Positions 1-5,397 of a DNA stretch of 8,956 nucleotides are shown piece after piece. This stretch comes from Coleofasciculus sp. S288 (lineage in GTDB: Bacteria > Cyanobacteriota > Cyanobacteriia > Cyanobacteriales > Coleofasciculaceae). The position numbers were made by a program, and so were the translations under genes. The notes beneath the pieces are model-generated. The model saw only the letters and a list, made by a program, of their open reading frames with translations. It made no database searches and had not been told where the DNA came from. The first letter of the stretch is position 1; each line of letters opens with the position of its first letter. The DNA lies in assembly GCA_020216575.1 (NCBI GenBank), contig JAIUYC010000093.1:1-8956 (forward strand). The letters run 5' to 3'.

Positions 1-1
1 T

Positions 2-124
2 GTGTCCTACTCGGTAACACTGCGCGGTTGGTTGTCTCCCTTGCTCTGGTGGCTCATTCGCCCCTACGCAGCCCGTGTAGCGTATGAATTAGCCCAGGCA
101 GCGGAGCAGGTAGCAGCGCTATAA
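2..124 (+). CDS. 3' end of an unrecognised gene (partial, 40 codons visible)
   Basis: An open frame enters from the left edge and ends at TAA (122-124). The visible C-terminus contains a Trp/Leu-rich stretch (GWLSPLLWWLIRPYAARVAY) followed by an Ala/Gln-rich helix (ELAQAAEQVAAL). The composition is that of a real protein end: an amphipathic or hydrophobic segment and then a short helix. The following gene's frame is the same as this one and opens directly after the TAA, so the two genes are only a few tens of bases apart and may be co-transcribed. The family is not recognised; a C-terminal helix of a small lipid-binding (SRPBCC-like) protein is one possibility, but this is a guess. Confidence 0.6.
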   Translation: MSYSVTLRGWLSPLLWWLIRPYAARVAYELAQAAEQVAAL

Positions 125-130
125 ACAAGT

Positions 131-137
131 AGGAGGT
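131..137 (+). promoter_or_regulatory. Strong Shine-Dalgarno (AGGAGGT) pointing at a non-ATG start
   Basis: AGGAGGT is a perfect match to the anti-SD. Eight bases downstream (146) is the in-frame codon ATA followed by GAT GAG ATT TAC, which continues directly into the 185-424 reading frame. The nearest ATG (150) is in another frame and stops after about 25 codons. The conventional starts of the frame (GTG 185, ATG 197) have no comparable SD. The arrangement suggests either an unusual ATA initiation or a gene whose ATG mutated to ATA. Confidence 0.5.
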
Positions 138-184
138 CAGAGGTCATAGATGAGATTTACGATTCGCAATCCCTCAGAGACCAA

Positions 185-424
185 GTGTACCAAGCGATGG
201 ATAAATTCGAGCAACTTCAAAATCTAGTTGGTGCTGACGGTATCAGGAAAATGCTCCAGGCTGCTGCCTTAGAAGCTGTCAACTCTGGGGATTGGCATAA
301 GGTGCGTGCGATCGCAGATTTCGCTATTAAGGAGGCTGATGTTCCTAGCCATAGCTATACACAGCAAGACCCCTTAGCCAAACTTGAAGATTTAGATTTT
401 ACAGGAGGAGGGGAAGTAATTTGA
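185..424 (+). CDS. Small hypothetical protein (79 aa from GTG; possibly 92 aa from ATA at 146)
   Basis: I do not recognise this protein. It is soluble, predicted mostly helical and slightly acidic, with no signal peptide or membrane segment. The central part (residues about 10-50) reads as helix: FEQLQNLVGADGIRKML, then a Gly-Asp-Trp turn (NSGDWHKVRAIADFAIKEAD). The tail is acidic and ends in a Gly-rich FTGGGEVI. The frame is open back to 125, and the residues encoded before GTG (DEIYDSQSLRDQV) also look like protein, so the true start may be at 146 with the strong SD at 131-137; ATG 197 is a third option. A HIP1 site lies inside it (308-315). A purine-rich SD-like run (403-413) near its end could serve a short downstream frame. 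Confidence 0.5.
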   Translation: MYQAMDKFEQLQNLVGADGIRKMLQAAALEAVNSGDWHKVRAIADFAIKEADVPSHSYTQQDPLAKLEDLDFTGGGEVI

Positions 425-628
425 CTCTATGCCCGAATACAAAATTATCCTTGAATACGAGCAAGATTTCTACCTGGAGCGTAACTAAATTCAATTCCAA
501 CCCTATCAATTTTCAATCGTTCCGCTATAGGCTAACACCATCAACTCAGCACCAACCCCTTAAGATCGATGAAGACCCTGACCCGTTTGCCTCAGCTACT
601 TGTTCTGAGGCAAGGAATGTAGATATTT

Positions 629-1705
629 ATGCTCGATGCTAGTTCAGTTCTAGAAATTTTACGACCTGTTCAAGACCCCGAACTCCGCAAGAGTTTGGTG
701 GAATTGAACATGATTCGCAATGTCAAAATTAACGACGGTACTGTTAGTCTCACTTTAGTATTGACGACGCCTGCTTGTCCGTTGCGGCAATTCATTGTTG
801 AAGATTGCCAAAAGGCTGTCAAGCAGCTACCCGGTGTGGAAGACGTTGTGGTAAACGTTACTGCCGAGACACCCCAGCAAAAAGCCCTACCTGACCGCCA
901 AGGGATTGGCGGGGTGAAAAATATCCTGGCAATTTCCAGTGGCAAGGGTGGCGTTGGGAAGAGTACTGTAGCGGTGAATGTGGCAGTGGCGCTGGCGCAG
1001 GTTGGAGCAAAAGTCGGTCTGCTTGATGCGGATATTTATGGACCGAATGCTCCAGCAATGCTGGGGTTGGAGCACGCTAAGGTGATGGTGCAGCAAAACC
1101 AGCAGGGAGAAGTACTCGAACCGGCGTTTAATCACGGCGTCAAACTGGTTTCAATGGGCTTTTTGATTGACCCAGATCAACCCGTGATTTGGCGCGGACC
1201 GATGTTGAATGGGATTATCCGCCAGTTTCTCTATCAGGTAGAATGGGGTGAGTTGGATTATCTGATTGTAGATATGCCTCCTGGAACTGGCGACGCCCAA
1301 CTGACAATGGCGCAGGCAGTGCCGATGGCAGGAGCAGTTATTGTAACGACACCTCAAACTGTGGCACTGTTGGACTCCCGTCGAGGCTTGAAGATGTTCC
1401 AACAACTGGGAGTCCCCGTGTTGGGCATCGTGGAAAATATGAGTTACTTCATTCCGCCAGATATGCCAGAGCGGCAGTATGACTTGTTTGGTTCTGGAGG
1501 CGGTGAGAAGACATCGAAGGAACTAGGCATCCCATTACTGGGTTGTGTTCCTCTCGAAATTCCCTTGCGGCAGGGAGGCGATGCGGGCGTGCCAATCGTC
1601 GTCGGTGAGCCAGAATCGGCGTCGGCTAAGGCTCTTGTTGCGATCGCTTCTCAAATTGCGGCTAAAGTTTCTGTCGCCGCCCTGACCAGCAATTCGTTAC
1701 CCTGA
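629..1705 (+). CDS. mrp: Mrp/ApbC/NBP35-family P-loop ATPase (Fe-S cluster carrier type)
   Basis: Cytosolic ParA/MinD-superfamily ATPase of the Mrp/ApbC family, whose members act as Fe-S cluster carriers or scaffolds. The 358-aa length is normal. Residues 1-80 form a MIP18/DUF59 domain with the typical DPEL (16-19) and TPACP (47-51) motifs. The ATPase domain begins near residue 96, with the deviant Walker A GKGGVGKS (105-112), switch I DADIYGPN (133-140) and Walker B/switch II VDMPPGTGD (214-222). ENMSYF (269-274) marks the place where many bacterial homologues carry a CxxC Fe-S motif; here the following residues are IPPDMPE and no CxxC is present. Only C50, C60 and C306 are seen. The start at ATG 629 gives the usual N-terminus and has a modest SD (AAGGA, 612-616). 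It is followed by a heptamer-repeat spacer and probably ends its own transcript there. Confidence 0.95.
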   Translation: MLDASSVLEILRPVQDPELRKSLVELNMIRNVKINDGTVSLTLVLTTPACPLRQFIVEDCQKAVKQLPGVEDVVVNVTAETPQQKALPDRQGIGGVKNILAISSGKGGVGKSTVAVNVAVALAQVGAKVGLLDADIYGPNAPAMLGLEHAKVMVQQNQQGEVLEPAFNHGVKLVSMGFLIDPDQPVIWRGPMLNGIIRQFLYQVEWGELDYLIVDMPPGTGDAQLTMAQAVPMAGAVIVTTPQTVALLDSRRGLKMFQQLGVPVLGIVENMSYFIPPDMPERQYDLFGSGGGEKTSKELGIPLLGCVPLEIPLRQGGDAGVPIVVGEPESASAKALVAIASQIAAKVSVAALTSNSLP

Positions 1706-1756
1706 AAACAATTTAAGCAAACTGATTAAATCCTGGTATTTTGTCCTTAGTTCTTG

Positions 1757-1804
1757 GTTAGGAGTTAGTAGTTAGTGAGGTTTCATCAACCGCTAACCAC
1801 TAAT
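1757..1804 (+). repeat. Heptamer (STRR-like) repeats in inverted arrangement between mrp and rodA
   Basis: Three in-register heptamers GTTAGGA-GTTAGTA-GTTAGTG (1757-1777) are followed by the opposite-strand form GCTAACC-ACTAAT (1792-1804). The two halves can pair: GTTAG (1771-1775) with CTAAC (1793-1797), then GGTT (1779-1782) with AACC (1788-1791) around the loop TCATC. It therefore forms a possible hairpin 3' of mrp. There is no T-run after it, so intrinsic termination is uncertain. Confidence 0.6.
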
Positions 1805-1860
1805 CAATATCAGGACTTAAAGCCAATAAACCTATTTGTTTTTCCACCAAACCGCTTGAT

Positions 1861-3126
1861 ATGTTGCAAAGGTCACTATTCGGTATGCGCTTCGGTATGC
1901 GCTGGAGGTCTTTCCTGCTCCCCTGGCAGGAAGTAGACTGGCAGCTATTTGCGATCAGCATCGCTCTTACCTTACTTGGGGGAGTGATGATTCGCAGCGC
2001 TGAGCTGAACGAAGGATTGACAGATTGGTGGTGGCACTGGCTGATTGGCGGTATCGGATTAGTTATGGCGCTATCGATCGCGCGATGGCGCTACGAACTC
2101 CTCATCCAATGGCATTGGGTTGTTTATGGTTTTACTATTCTCTCTCTGATCGCCGTGATGTTCCTTGGAACTGATGCCAACGGCGCTCAGCGGTGGATTA
2201 ACATCCTGGGTTTTCACGTTCAACCCTCAGAATTTGCCAAAATCGGGGTGATTATAACCCTAGCTGCCATTTTGCACTCCGAACCCGCTTCAACTCTGAC
2301 GGCTGTTTTTCGAGTCCTCGCGATCGCAGGCGTTCCCTGGATATTGATATTTTTGGAGCCTAATTTAGGAACGTCACTGGTGTTTGGTGCAATTACGATG
2401 GGGATGCTTTACTGGGCGAATGCCAATCCCGGTTGGCTATTGCTGATGGTGTCTCCAATTGTTTCGGCAATCCTGTTCAGCTTGTTTTTGCCAGCTTGGT
2501 TTGTCTGGGTAGCTGCCATGGTGATCATTGGTTGGCGCACCTTACCCTGGCCTTTAGTGGGTTCTGTGGGAGCCTTGGTGACGAATGCGATTTCCGGAGG
2601 TTTGGGACACCTGTTGTGGGGTCTTTTGAAGGATTATCAAAAGAAACGCTTAACTCTGTTTTTAGACCCCAATCAAGACCCTCTGGGAGCAGGATATCAC
2701 CTGATCCAATCTCGAATTGCGATCGGAGCCGGTGAGCTTTGGGGACGGGGGCTTCACCAAGGAACACAAACCCAACTCCGTTTTGTCCCAGAACAGCATA
2801 CTGACTTCATCTTCTCAGCAATTGGGGAAGAACTTGGCTTTGTGGGCTGCATCATTGTTCTATTTCTCTTTTGGTTGCTCTGCCTGCGCTTGGTGATCAT
2901 CGCTCAGAATGCCAAAGATAACTTCGGCTCTCTGATTGCGATTGGCGTTCTATCGATGATTGTGTTTCAGACGGTTGTTAATATTGGGATGAATATTGGC
3001 TTGGCTCCAATTACCGGTATTCCACTGCCCTTGCTCAGTTACGGGCGATCGGCATTACTCGCGAACTTTATTGGCATTGGCTTGGTGGAATCGGTCGCTA
3101 ATTATCGACACCGATTGAAGTTTTAG
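1861..3126 (+). CDS. rodA: RodA, SEDS-family peptidoglycan glycosyltransferase
   Basis: Integral membrane SEDS protein (RodA/FtsW/SpoVE family) that polymerises glycan strands from lipid II together with a class B PBP in the elongation machinery. At 421 aa it is somewhat longer than E. coli RodA. It has many hydrophobic segments and the family signatures in order: GAQRWI..QPSEFAKI (108-128), FLEPNLGTS (164-172), the extracytoplasmic LDPNQDPLGAGYHLIQSRIA (268-287) containing the conserved Asp region, FVPEQHTDFIFSAIGEELG (308-326) and the C-terminal GIPLPLLSYGRSALL (386-400). The last motif has R where most bacterial homologues have G (SYGGS). RodA rather than FtsW is favoured by the DPLGAGYH and EQHTDF motifs. 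The N-terminus contains a 12-bp tandem duplication (FGMRFGMR), so the ATGs at 1861, 1885 and 1897 all compete; 1861 is kept because residues MLQRSL read naturally, but it lacks a clear SD. Confidence 0.93.
   Translation: MLQRSLFGMRFGMRWRSFLLPWQEVDWQLFAISIALTLLGGVMIRSAELNEGLTDWWWHWLIGGIGLVMALSIARWRYELLIQWHWVVYGFTILSLIAVMFLGTDANGAQRWINILGFHVQPSEFAKIGVIITLAAILHSEPASTLTAVFRVLAIAGVPWILIFLEPNLGTSLVFGAITMGMLYWANANPGWLLLMVSPIVSAILFSLFLPAWFVWVAAMVIIGWRTLPWPLVGSVGALVTNAISGGLGHLLWGLLKDYQKKRLTLFLDPNQDPLGAGYHLIQSRIAIGAGELWGRGLHQGTQTQLRFVPEQHTDFIFSAIGEELGFVGCIIVLFLFWLLCLRLVIIAQNAKDNFGSLIAIGVLSMIVFQTVVNIGMNIGLAPITGIPLPLLSYGRSALLANFIGIGLVESVANYRHRLKF
1879..1902 (+). repeat. 12-bp perfect tandem duplication in the rodA 5' end
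   Basis: TTCGGTATGCGC occurs twice back to back (1879-1890 and 1891-1902). It adds four residues in frame (FGMR repeated) before the first membrane segment and creates an extra in-frame ATG. Confidence 0.9.
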
Positions 3127-3130
3127 CGTT

Positions 3131-3198
3131 TGGTCAGTGGTCAGTGGTCAGTTGTCGGGACTATGGACTAATAACTAATAACCAATGACTAATGACTC
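3131..3198 (+). repeat. Heptamer (STRR-like) repeat array between rodA and ndhS
   Basis: Three perfect TGGTCAG units (3131-3151) are followed, after a short centre, by ACTAATA-ACTAATA-ACCAATG-ACTAATG (3168-3195). The two blocks are in opposite orientation and partly complementary: GTCAGTGG on the left can pair with CCAATGAC on the right with one mismatch. This matches the short tandemly repeated repetitive sequences known from cyanobacterial intergenic DNA. A hairpin 3' of rodA is possible. Confidence 0.75.
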
Positions 3199-3244
3199 AG
3201 GTCTCCTAGTAAGCTAGTAAATATCAACTTAGCTGTAGACACTC

Positions 3245-3439
3245 ATGATTCTTCCCGGTTCGATTGTTCGCGTGATCAATCCTGACGACACCTACTATCA
3301 CTTTCAAGGACTAGTCCAACGTATTAGCGATGGTAAAGCCGCCGTGCTGTTTGAAGGGGGCAACTGGGATAAATTAATCACGTTCCAGCTGTCTGAACTA
3401 GAAGCTGTCGAACCAACTACAGCTAAAAAAGGTAAATAG
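3245..3439 (+). CDS. ndhS: NAD(P)H-quinone oxidoreductase subunit S (NdhS)
   Basis: A 64-aa protein matching the cyanobacterial NdhS (Ssl0352-like) subunit, an SH3-like beta-barrel peripheral subunit of photosynthetic NDH-1 that contributes to the ferredoxin docking site on the cytoplasmic side of the thylakoid complex. The whole protein is recognisable: [17 protein letters not shown] at the start, [20 protein letters not shown] in the middle and a Lys-rich tail (TTAKKGK). The length is normal for the family. The start ATG lacks an obvious SD, which is common in cyanobacteria. The gene stands alone, with repeat-filled spacers on both sides; other ndh genes are not in this window, as expected for this dispersed subunit. 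Confidence 0.9.
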   Translation: MILPGSIVRVINPDDTYYHFQGLVQRISDGKAAVLFEGGNWDKLITFQLSELEAVEPTTAKKGK

Positions 3440-3441
3440 TT

Positions 3442-3462
3442 GCTAGTCATTAGTCGCTAGGA
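3442..3462 (+). repeat. Three heptamers, orientation opposite to the array at 3597
   Basis: GCTAGTC-ATTAGTC-GCTAGGA directly follow ndhS. TAGTCATTAG (3444-3453) is an exact reverse complement of CTAATGACTA (3619-3628) in the array on the other side of the 125-bp element, so the two arrays form an outer inverted repeat around it. Confidence 0.7.
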
Positions 3463-3466
3463 AAAA

Positions 3467-3591
3467 CGGCTCTCCCGTACTTGTGGTGGAAAACCTAGTG
3501 TTTTGGGTATAGGGCATAGAAAATGCCTTATCCAGCAAGCATTCCCGTAAATCAATAACTTTTAGTTATCATCCTATCGAGGGGAGAGCCG
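3467..3591. repeat. 125-bp element with 10-bp terminal inverted repeats and internal hairpins (MITE-like or structured RNA)
   Basis: The ends CGGCTCTCCC (3467-3476) and GGGAGAGCCG (3582-3591) are perfect inverted repeats. Inside are three small hairpins: AAAAC/GTTTT (3490-3504, loop CTAGT); AGGGCAT/ATGCCTT (3511-3529, one G-T pair, loop AGAAA); and ATAACT/AGTTAT (3555-3569, loop TTT). There is no coding capacity. A-runs flank both sides (AAAAA at 3462-3466 and 3593-3597) and could be a short target duplication. A small non-autonomous transposable element is the first explanation; a folded RNA with a closing stem and three arms is the alternative. The family is not recognised. Confidence 0.6.
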
Positions 3592-3596
3592 CAAAA

Positions 3597-3652
3597 ACTA
3601 ATGGCTAATGACTCATGGCTAATGACTAATAGCTAATGACTGAAGACTAAAT
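3597..3652 (+). repeat. Eight in-register heptamers running up to a start codon
   Basis: ACTAATG-GCTAATG-ACTCATG-GCTAATG-ACTAATA-GCTAATG-ACTGAAG-ACTAAAT fill 56 bases and end one base before the ATG of the HAS-barrel gene at 3654. The array therefore occupies the place of the 5' untranslated region and ribosome binding site. This is a STRR-type cyanobacterial repeat. Confidence 0.8.
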
Positions 3653-3653
3653 T

Positions 3654-4319
3654 ATGCGCCTTCCCCTACCCCAGTTTGCCATTGGCGATCGCCCCAACAA
3701 TCACATTGCTGAGGTGATTGAGACGGCAACGACAGAATTTCTCGCCCAGTGTTTGGAGCCAGAGGATTTGAGCTTTCCCGTCATGCCTCCCTTCGGCAGT
3801 TGGGTGAAGTCTGTAGATGAAGAGTCTGGCAATCAAGTCTTTGCTGTGGTGTACTATGCCACCACAAGTCCGATTGATTCTGTTCATCGAGCCGTAGCTC
3901 TGGGGTTATCACTTGCCGAGTTGCGTGAGCAGCAGCCCCAGATTTTTGCCATGCTCAAAACTGAATTTCGTGCTGCGATCGTTGGATTTCAGCCTCCCTC
4001 TCAAGGCGGAAATGGTTCCAAACCTCCAAGCGGACCTATATATCAGTATCTTCCCCCCCGTCCCCCACAAATTCATCAAGCCGTCTACCAGTGCGAACCT
4101 GAAGAGATTGTTCATTTCACAGAGCAGTTGGATTTTTTGCGAACGCTCTTGCAAGTGAATGGCGCACCCGTAGAGGCACTGACGGCAGCAGCAATTCGAG
4201 AGGTATATCGATTACGCAAGGCCGAGCGGGATTGGTTGGTGAAGGCGGGACGTACCTTGAGCGTACTGCTTAAAGACGATTATGACCGCCTGCGCTACAT
4301 TTTGAGTCAACTGCATTGA
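3654..4319 (+). CDS. HAS-barrel domain-containing protein
   Basis: A 221-aa soluble protein of a family conserved in cyanobacteria. The N-terminal half (residues about 5-110, from FAIGDRPNNHIAEVIE through FGSWVKSVDEES and VFAVVYYATTSPIDS) fits a HAS-barrel, the beta-barrel found at the N-terminus of HerA/FtsK-like and ATP-synthase-type ATPases. Here it is free-standing, with no Walker motifs. A Pro/Gly-rich linker (114-139, containing LPPRPPQ) leads to a helical C-terminal part (145-221) rich in charged residues (REVYRLRKAERDW). The physiological role is not known to me; a partner or clamp for an ATPase would be an inference. The start fits the family N-terminus, but there is no SD, because the heptamer array lies directly upstream. 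A HIP1 site is inside the gene (3685-3692). Confidence 0.85.
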   Translation: MRLPLPQFAIGDRPNNHIAEVIETATTEFLAQCLEPEDLSFPVMPPFGSWVKSVDEESGNQVFAVVYYATTSPIDSVHRAVALGLSLAELREQQPQIFAMLKTEFRAAIVGFQPPSQGGNGSKPPSGPIYQYLPPRPPQIHQAVYQCEPEEIVHFTEQLDFLRTLLQVNGAPVEALTAAAIREVYRLRKAERDWLVKAGRTLSVLLKDDYDRLRYILSQLH

Positions 4320-4406
4320 TTCCGAATGAGCTACACCGACAAAATTTGCACAGGCTTTATCCGAATTAATGGGAAGTTTATCGGTTATTTCCTAACATAA
4401 GAGAAC

Positions 4407-4421
4407 CTCCTTTATTAGGAG
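4407..4421 (+). promoter_or_regulatory. Small hairpin sequestering the Shine-Dalgarno of the 44-codon ORF
   Basis: CTCCT (4407-4411) is the exact complement of AGGAG (4417-4421), separated by TTATT. AGGAG lies 4 nt before the ATG at 4426, so the SD could be hidden in a 5-bp hairpin. Such a short stem is weak, and this may be chance. Confidence 0.35.
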
Positions 4422-4425
4422 AATT

Positions 4426-4560
4426 ATGAGAGATTGGAATGCTTTAAAGGAACGCTATTTACGAGACGCTCTATCCATTCGTTTGGGAAATTTGGCATCG
4501 AATTTGGCACGAATTAAATCTCGATGTCAAAATCCAGCCAATGGCGAACTAGAAGATTGA
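4426..4560 (+). CDS. 44-aa ORF, possibly a truncated conserved cyanobacterial protein or antitoxin-position gene
   Basis: ATG 4426 has a good SD (AGGAG, 4417-4421). The 44-aa product starts MRDWNALKERYLRDAL and continues as one or two basic amphipathic helices (IRLGNLASNLARIKSRCQN) before an acidic end (NGELED). The opening resembles a family of roughly 90-aa cyanobacterial proteins beginning with a similar DW..LK.RYLRD..P.RLG.LA.NLARIKS pattern (from memory). If so, this copy is cut to about half, its C-terminal part being lost before the toxin-like remnant. It ends 5 nt before the start of that remnant, the spacing of a toxin-antitoxin pair, but no DNA-binding antitoxin fold is evident. The function is unknown. 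Confidence 0.5.
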   Translation: MRDWNALKERYLRDALSIRLGNLASNLARIKSRCQNPANGELED

Positions 4561-4565
4561 TTCAA

Positions 4566-4849
4566 ATGTACGAAATTGAATACGACCGCAAGCAATAGAA
4601 GACTTAAAATACTTTAAGAAACCTGAGCAACAAAAAATTTTGGATGAAATTCCAATGCAATTACGCTATGAACCGACTGTTGAAACTCGCAACCGCAAGC
4701 GAACTCGACCAAATAGTATTGCAGCATGGGAATTACGGATTGCTGAGTTTCGAGTCTTTTATAATGTAGAAGAACAGGTGAAGTTGTTCTTTGAGGGTCA
4801 TAGGGTGTTTTATGGCTGTATCCTATGGGCGATCGCTCTTTTATTTTAG
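4566..4849 (+). pseudogene. Broken RelE/ParE-superfamily toxin gene (frameshifted, C-terminus replaced)
   Basis: ATG 4566 gives MYEIEYDRKQ and then stops at TAG 4596. Restoring one C in the CC at 4586-4587 gives MYEIEYDPQAIEDLKYFKK and joins without a break the frame that continues EQQKILDEIPMQLRYEP, TRNRKRTRP, WELRIAEFRVFYNVEEQVK. This is the RelE/ParE toxin fold: an N-terminal helix pair, then the RxRPN / WELRIGEFRVFY beta-strand region. Intact members normally go on with an I.AVGYK(x)GN-type strand; here that part is missing and the frame runs into FFEGHRVFYGCILWAIALLF and a TAG. The gene therefore has two independent lesions, a 1-nt deletion near the start and a scrambled 3' end. An mRNA interferase or gyrase-poisoning activity is the family role; this copy is very unlikely to be active. 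Confidence 0.75.
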
Positions 4850-4966
4850 GCATTCGGTCTTTCTTTTGGTGGGGCGATCGCACCCGTAGAAGCATCTCTC
4901 ATTCATGTAATTGTAGGAGGTGCGATCGCATTGGCGTGGTGGAAACGGATAAGATTGAAAAAGTGA
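4850..4966 (+). other. In-frame hydrophobic segment after the toxin remnant's stop, HIP1-rich
   Basis: The frame of the toxin remnant, after its TAG (4847-4849), stays open for 38 codons to TGA 4964-4966 and encodes a hydrophobic, membrane-like stretch (AFGLSFGGAIAPVEASLI, then HVIVGGAIALAWWKRIRLKK). Two of its AIA tripeptides are encoded by HIP1 sites (4874-4881, 4922-4929). The run ends in the basic tail expected of a transmembrane helix. It could be the end of a membrane protein gene fused here by deletion, or an accidental product of HIP1-containing spacer. The remaining bases to 5034 show no gene I can support. Confidence 0.3.
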
Positions 4967-5034
4967 AAAAAGATATTGGGTTTCCTAATGATATTGAGTT
5001 TACTTGCGTCAGCCTAACATAGTAGCTTTACTCG

Positions 5035-5397
5035 TCAATCAACTCGTTGCCAACTCTGAGCAGCAGTGTTATTGCAATACCATAGTTGAACTTTAGTCCC
5101 ATTTGCAGTGTTTCCGCCACTCACATCTAGGCATTTGTCTCCAATGCCAAGAAATACACTATCCTTAACAAAAGACCATTTTTGAGCAGTAGTACCATTA
5201 CAATCCCATAGTTGGATTTTGGTACCATTCGCTGTATTTCCGCCACTGACATCTAGGCATTTGCCTCCAATCCCCCGCAAGACACCATCGGTAAAACTCC
5301 ACTGTTGGGCAGCAGTACCATTGCAATCCCACATTTGTATTTGGGTACCACTTGTGGTGTTTCCACCACTCACATCTAAGCATCTGTTTCCAATACC
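5035..5397 (-). repeat. Three tandem ~125-bp lectin repeats
   Basis: Units of 41-42 codons start at residues 290, 331 and 373 of the glycosidase-lectin protein. Stretches such as CACATCTAGGCAT (+ strand) recur in all three copies with only single-base changes (5120, 5249, 5372 region). The similarity at DNA level exceeds what the fold requires. Confidence 0.8.

Noticed and set aside
421..642. 73-codon TTG-started frame overlapping both neighbours
   Set aside because: It needs a TTG start, overlaps the upstream stop and the mrp start, has a low-complexity Ser/Thr/Asn/Pro composition and no recognisable motif. It may be a shadow of decayed sequence.
2433..2735. 100-codon + strand frame inside rodA
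   Set aside because: It lies entirely within rodA in another frame, with composition typical of a frame shadow; rodA motifs are continuous across it.
3597..3652. Heptamer array considered as a CRISPR-like or iteron array
   Set aside because: The units are only 7 bp and contiguous, without spacers, and the same heptamers recur in other intergenic regions, which fits STRR repeats and not CRISPR or an origin.
4614..4895. 93-codon - strand frame opposite the toxin remnant
   Set aside because: It is antisense to a recognisable RelE/ParE-like sequence and has no SD or motif of its own.
4825..5022. 65-codon + strand frame with repeated GDR/CDR tripeptides
   Set aside because: The repeated tripeptides are simply HIP1 octamers read in this frame. 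The C-terminal part (DKIEKVKKDIGFPNDIEF) looks somewhat protein-like but could not be assigned.
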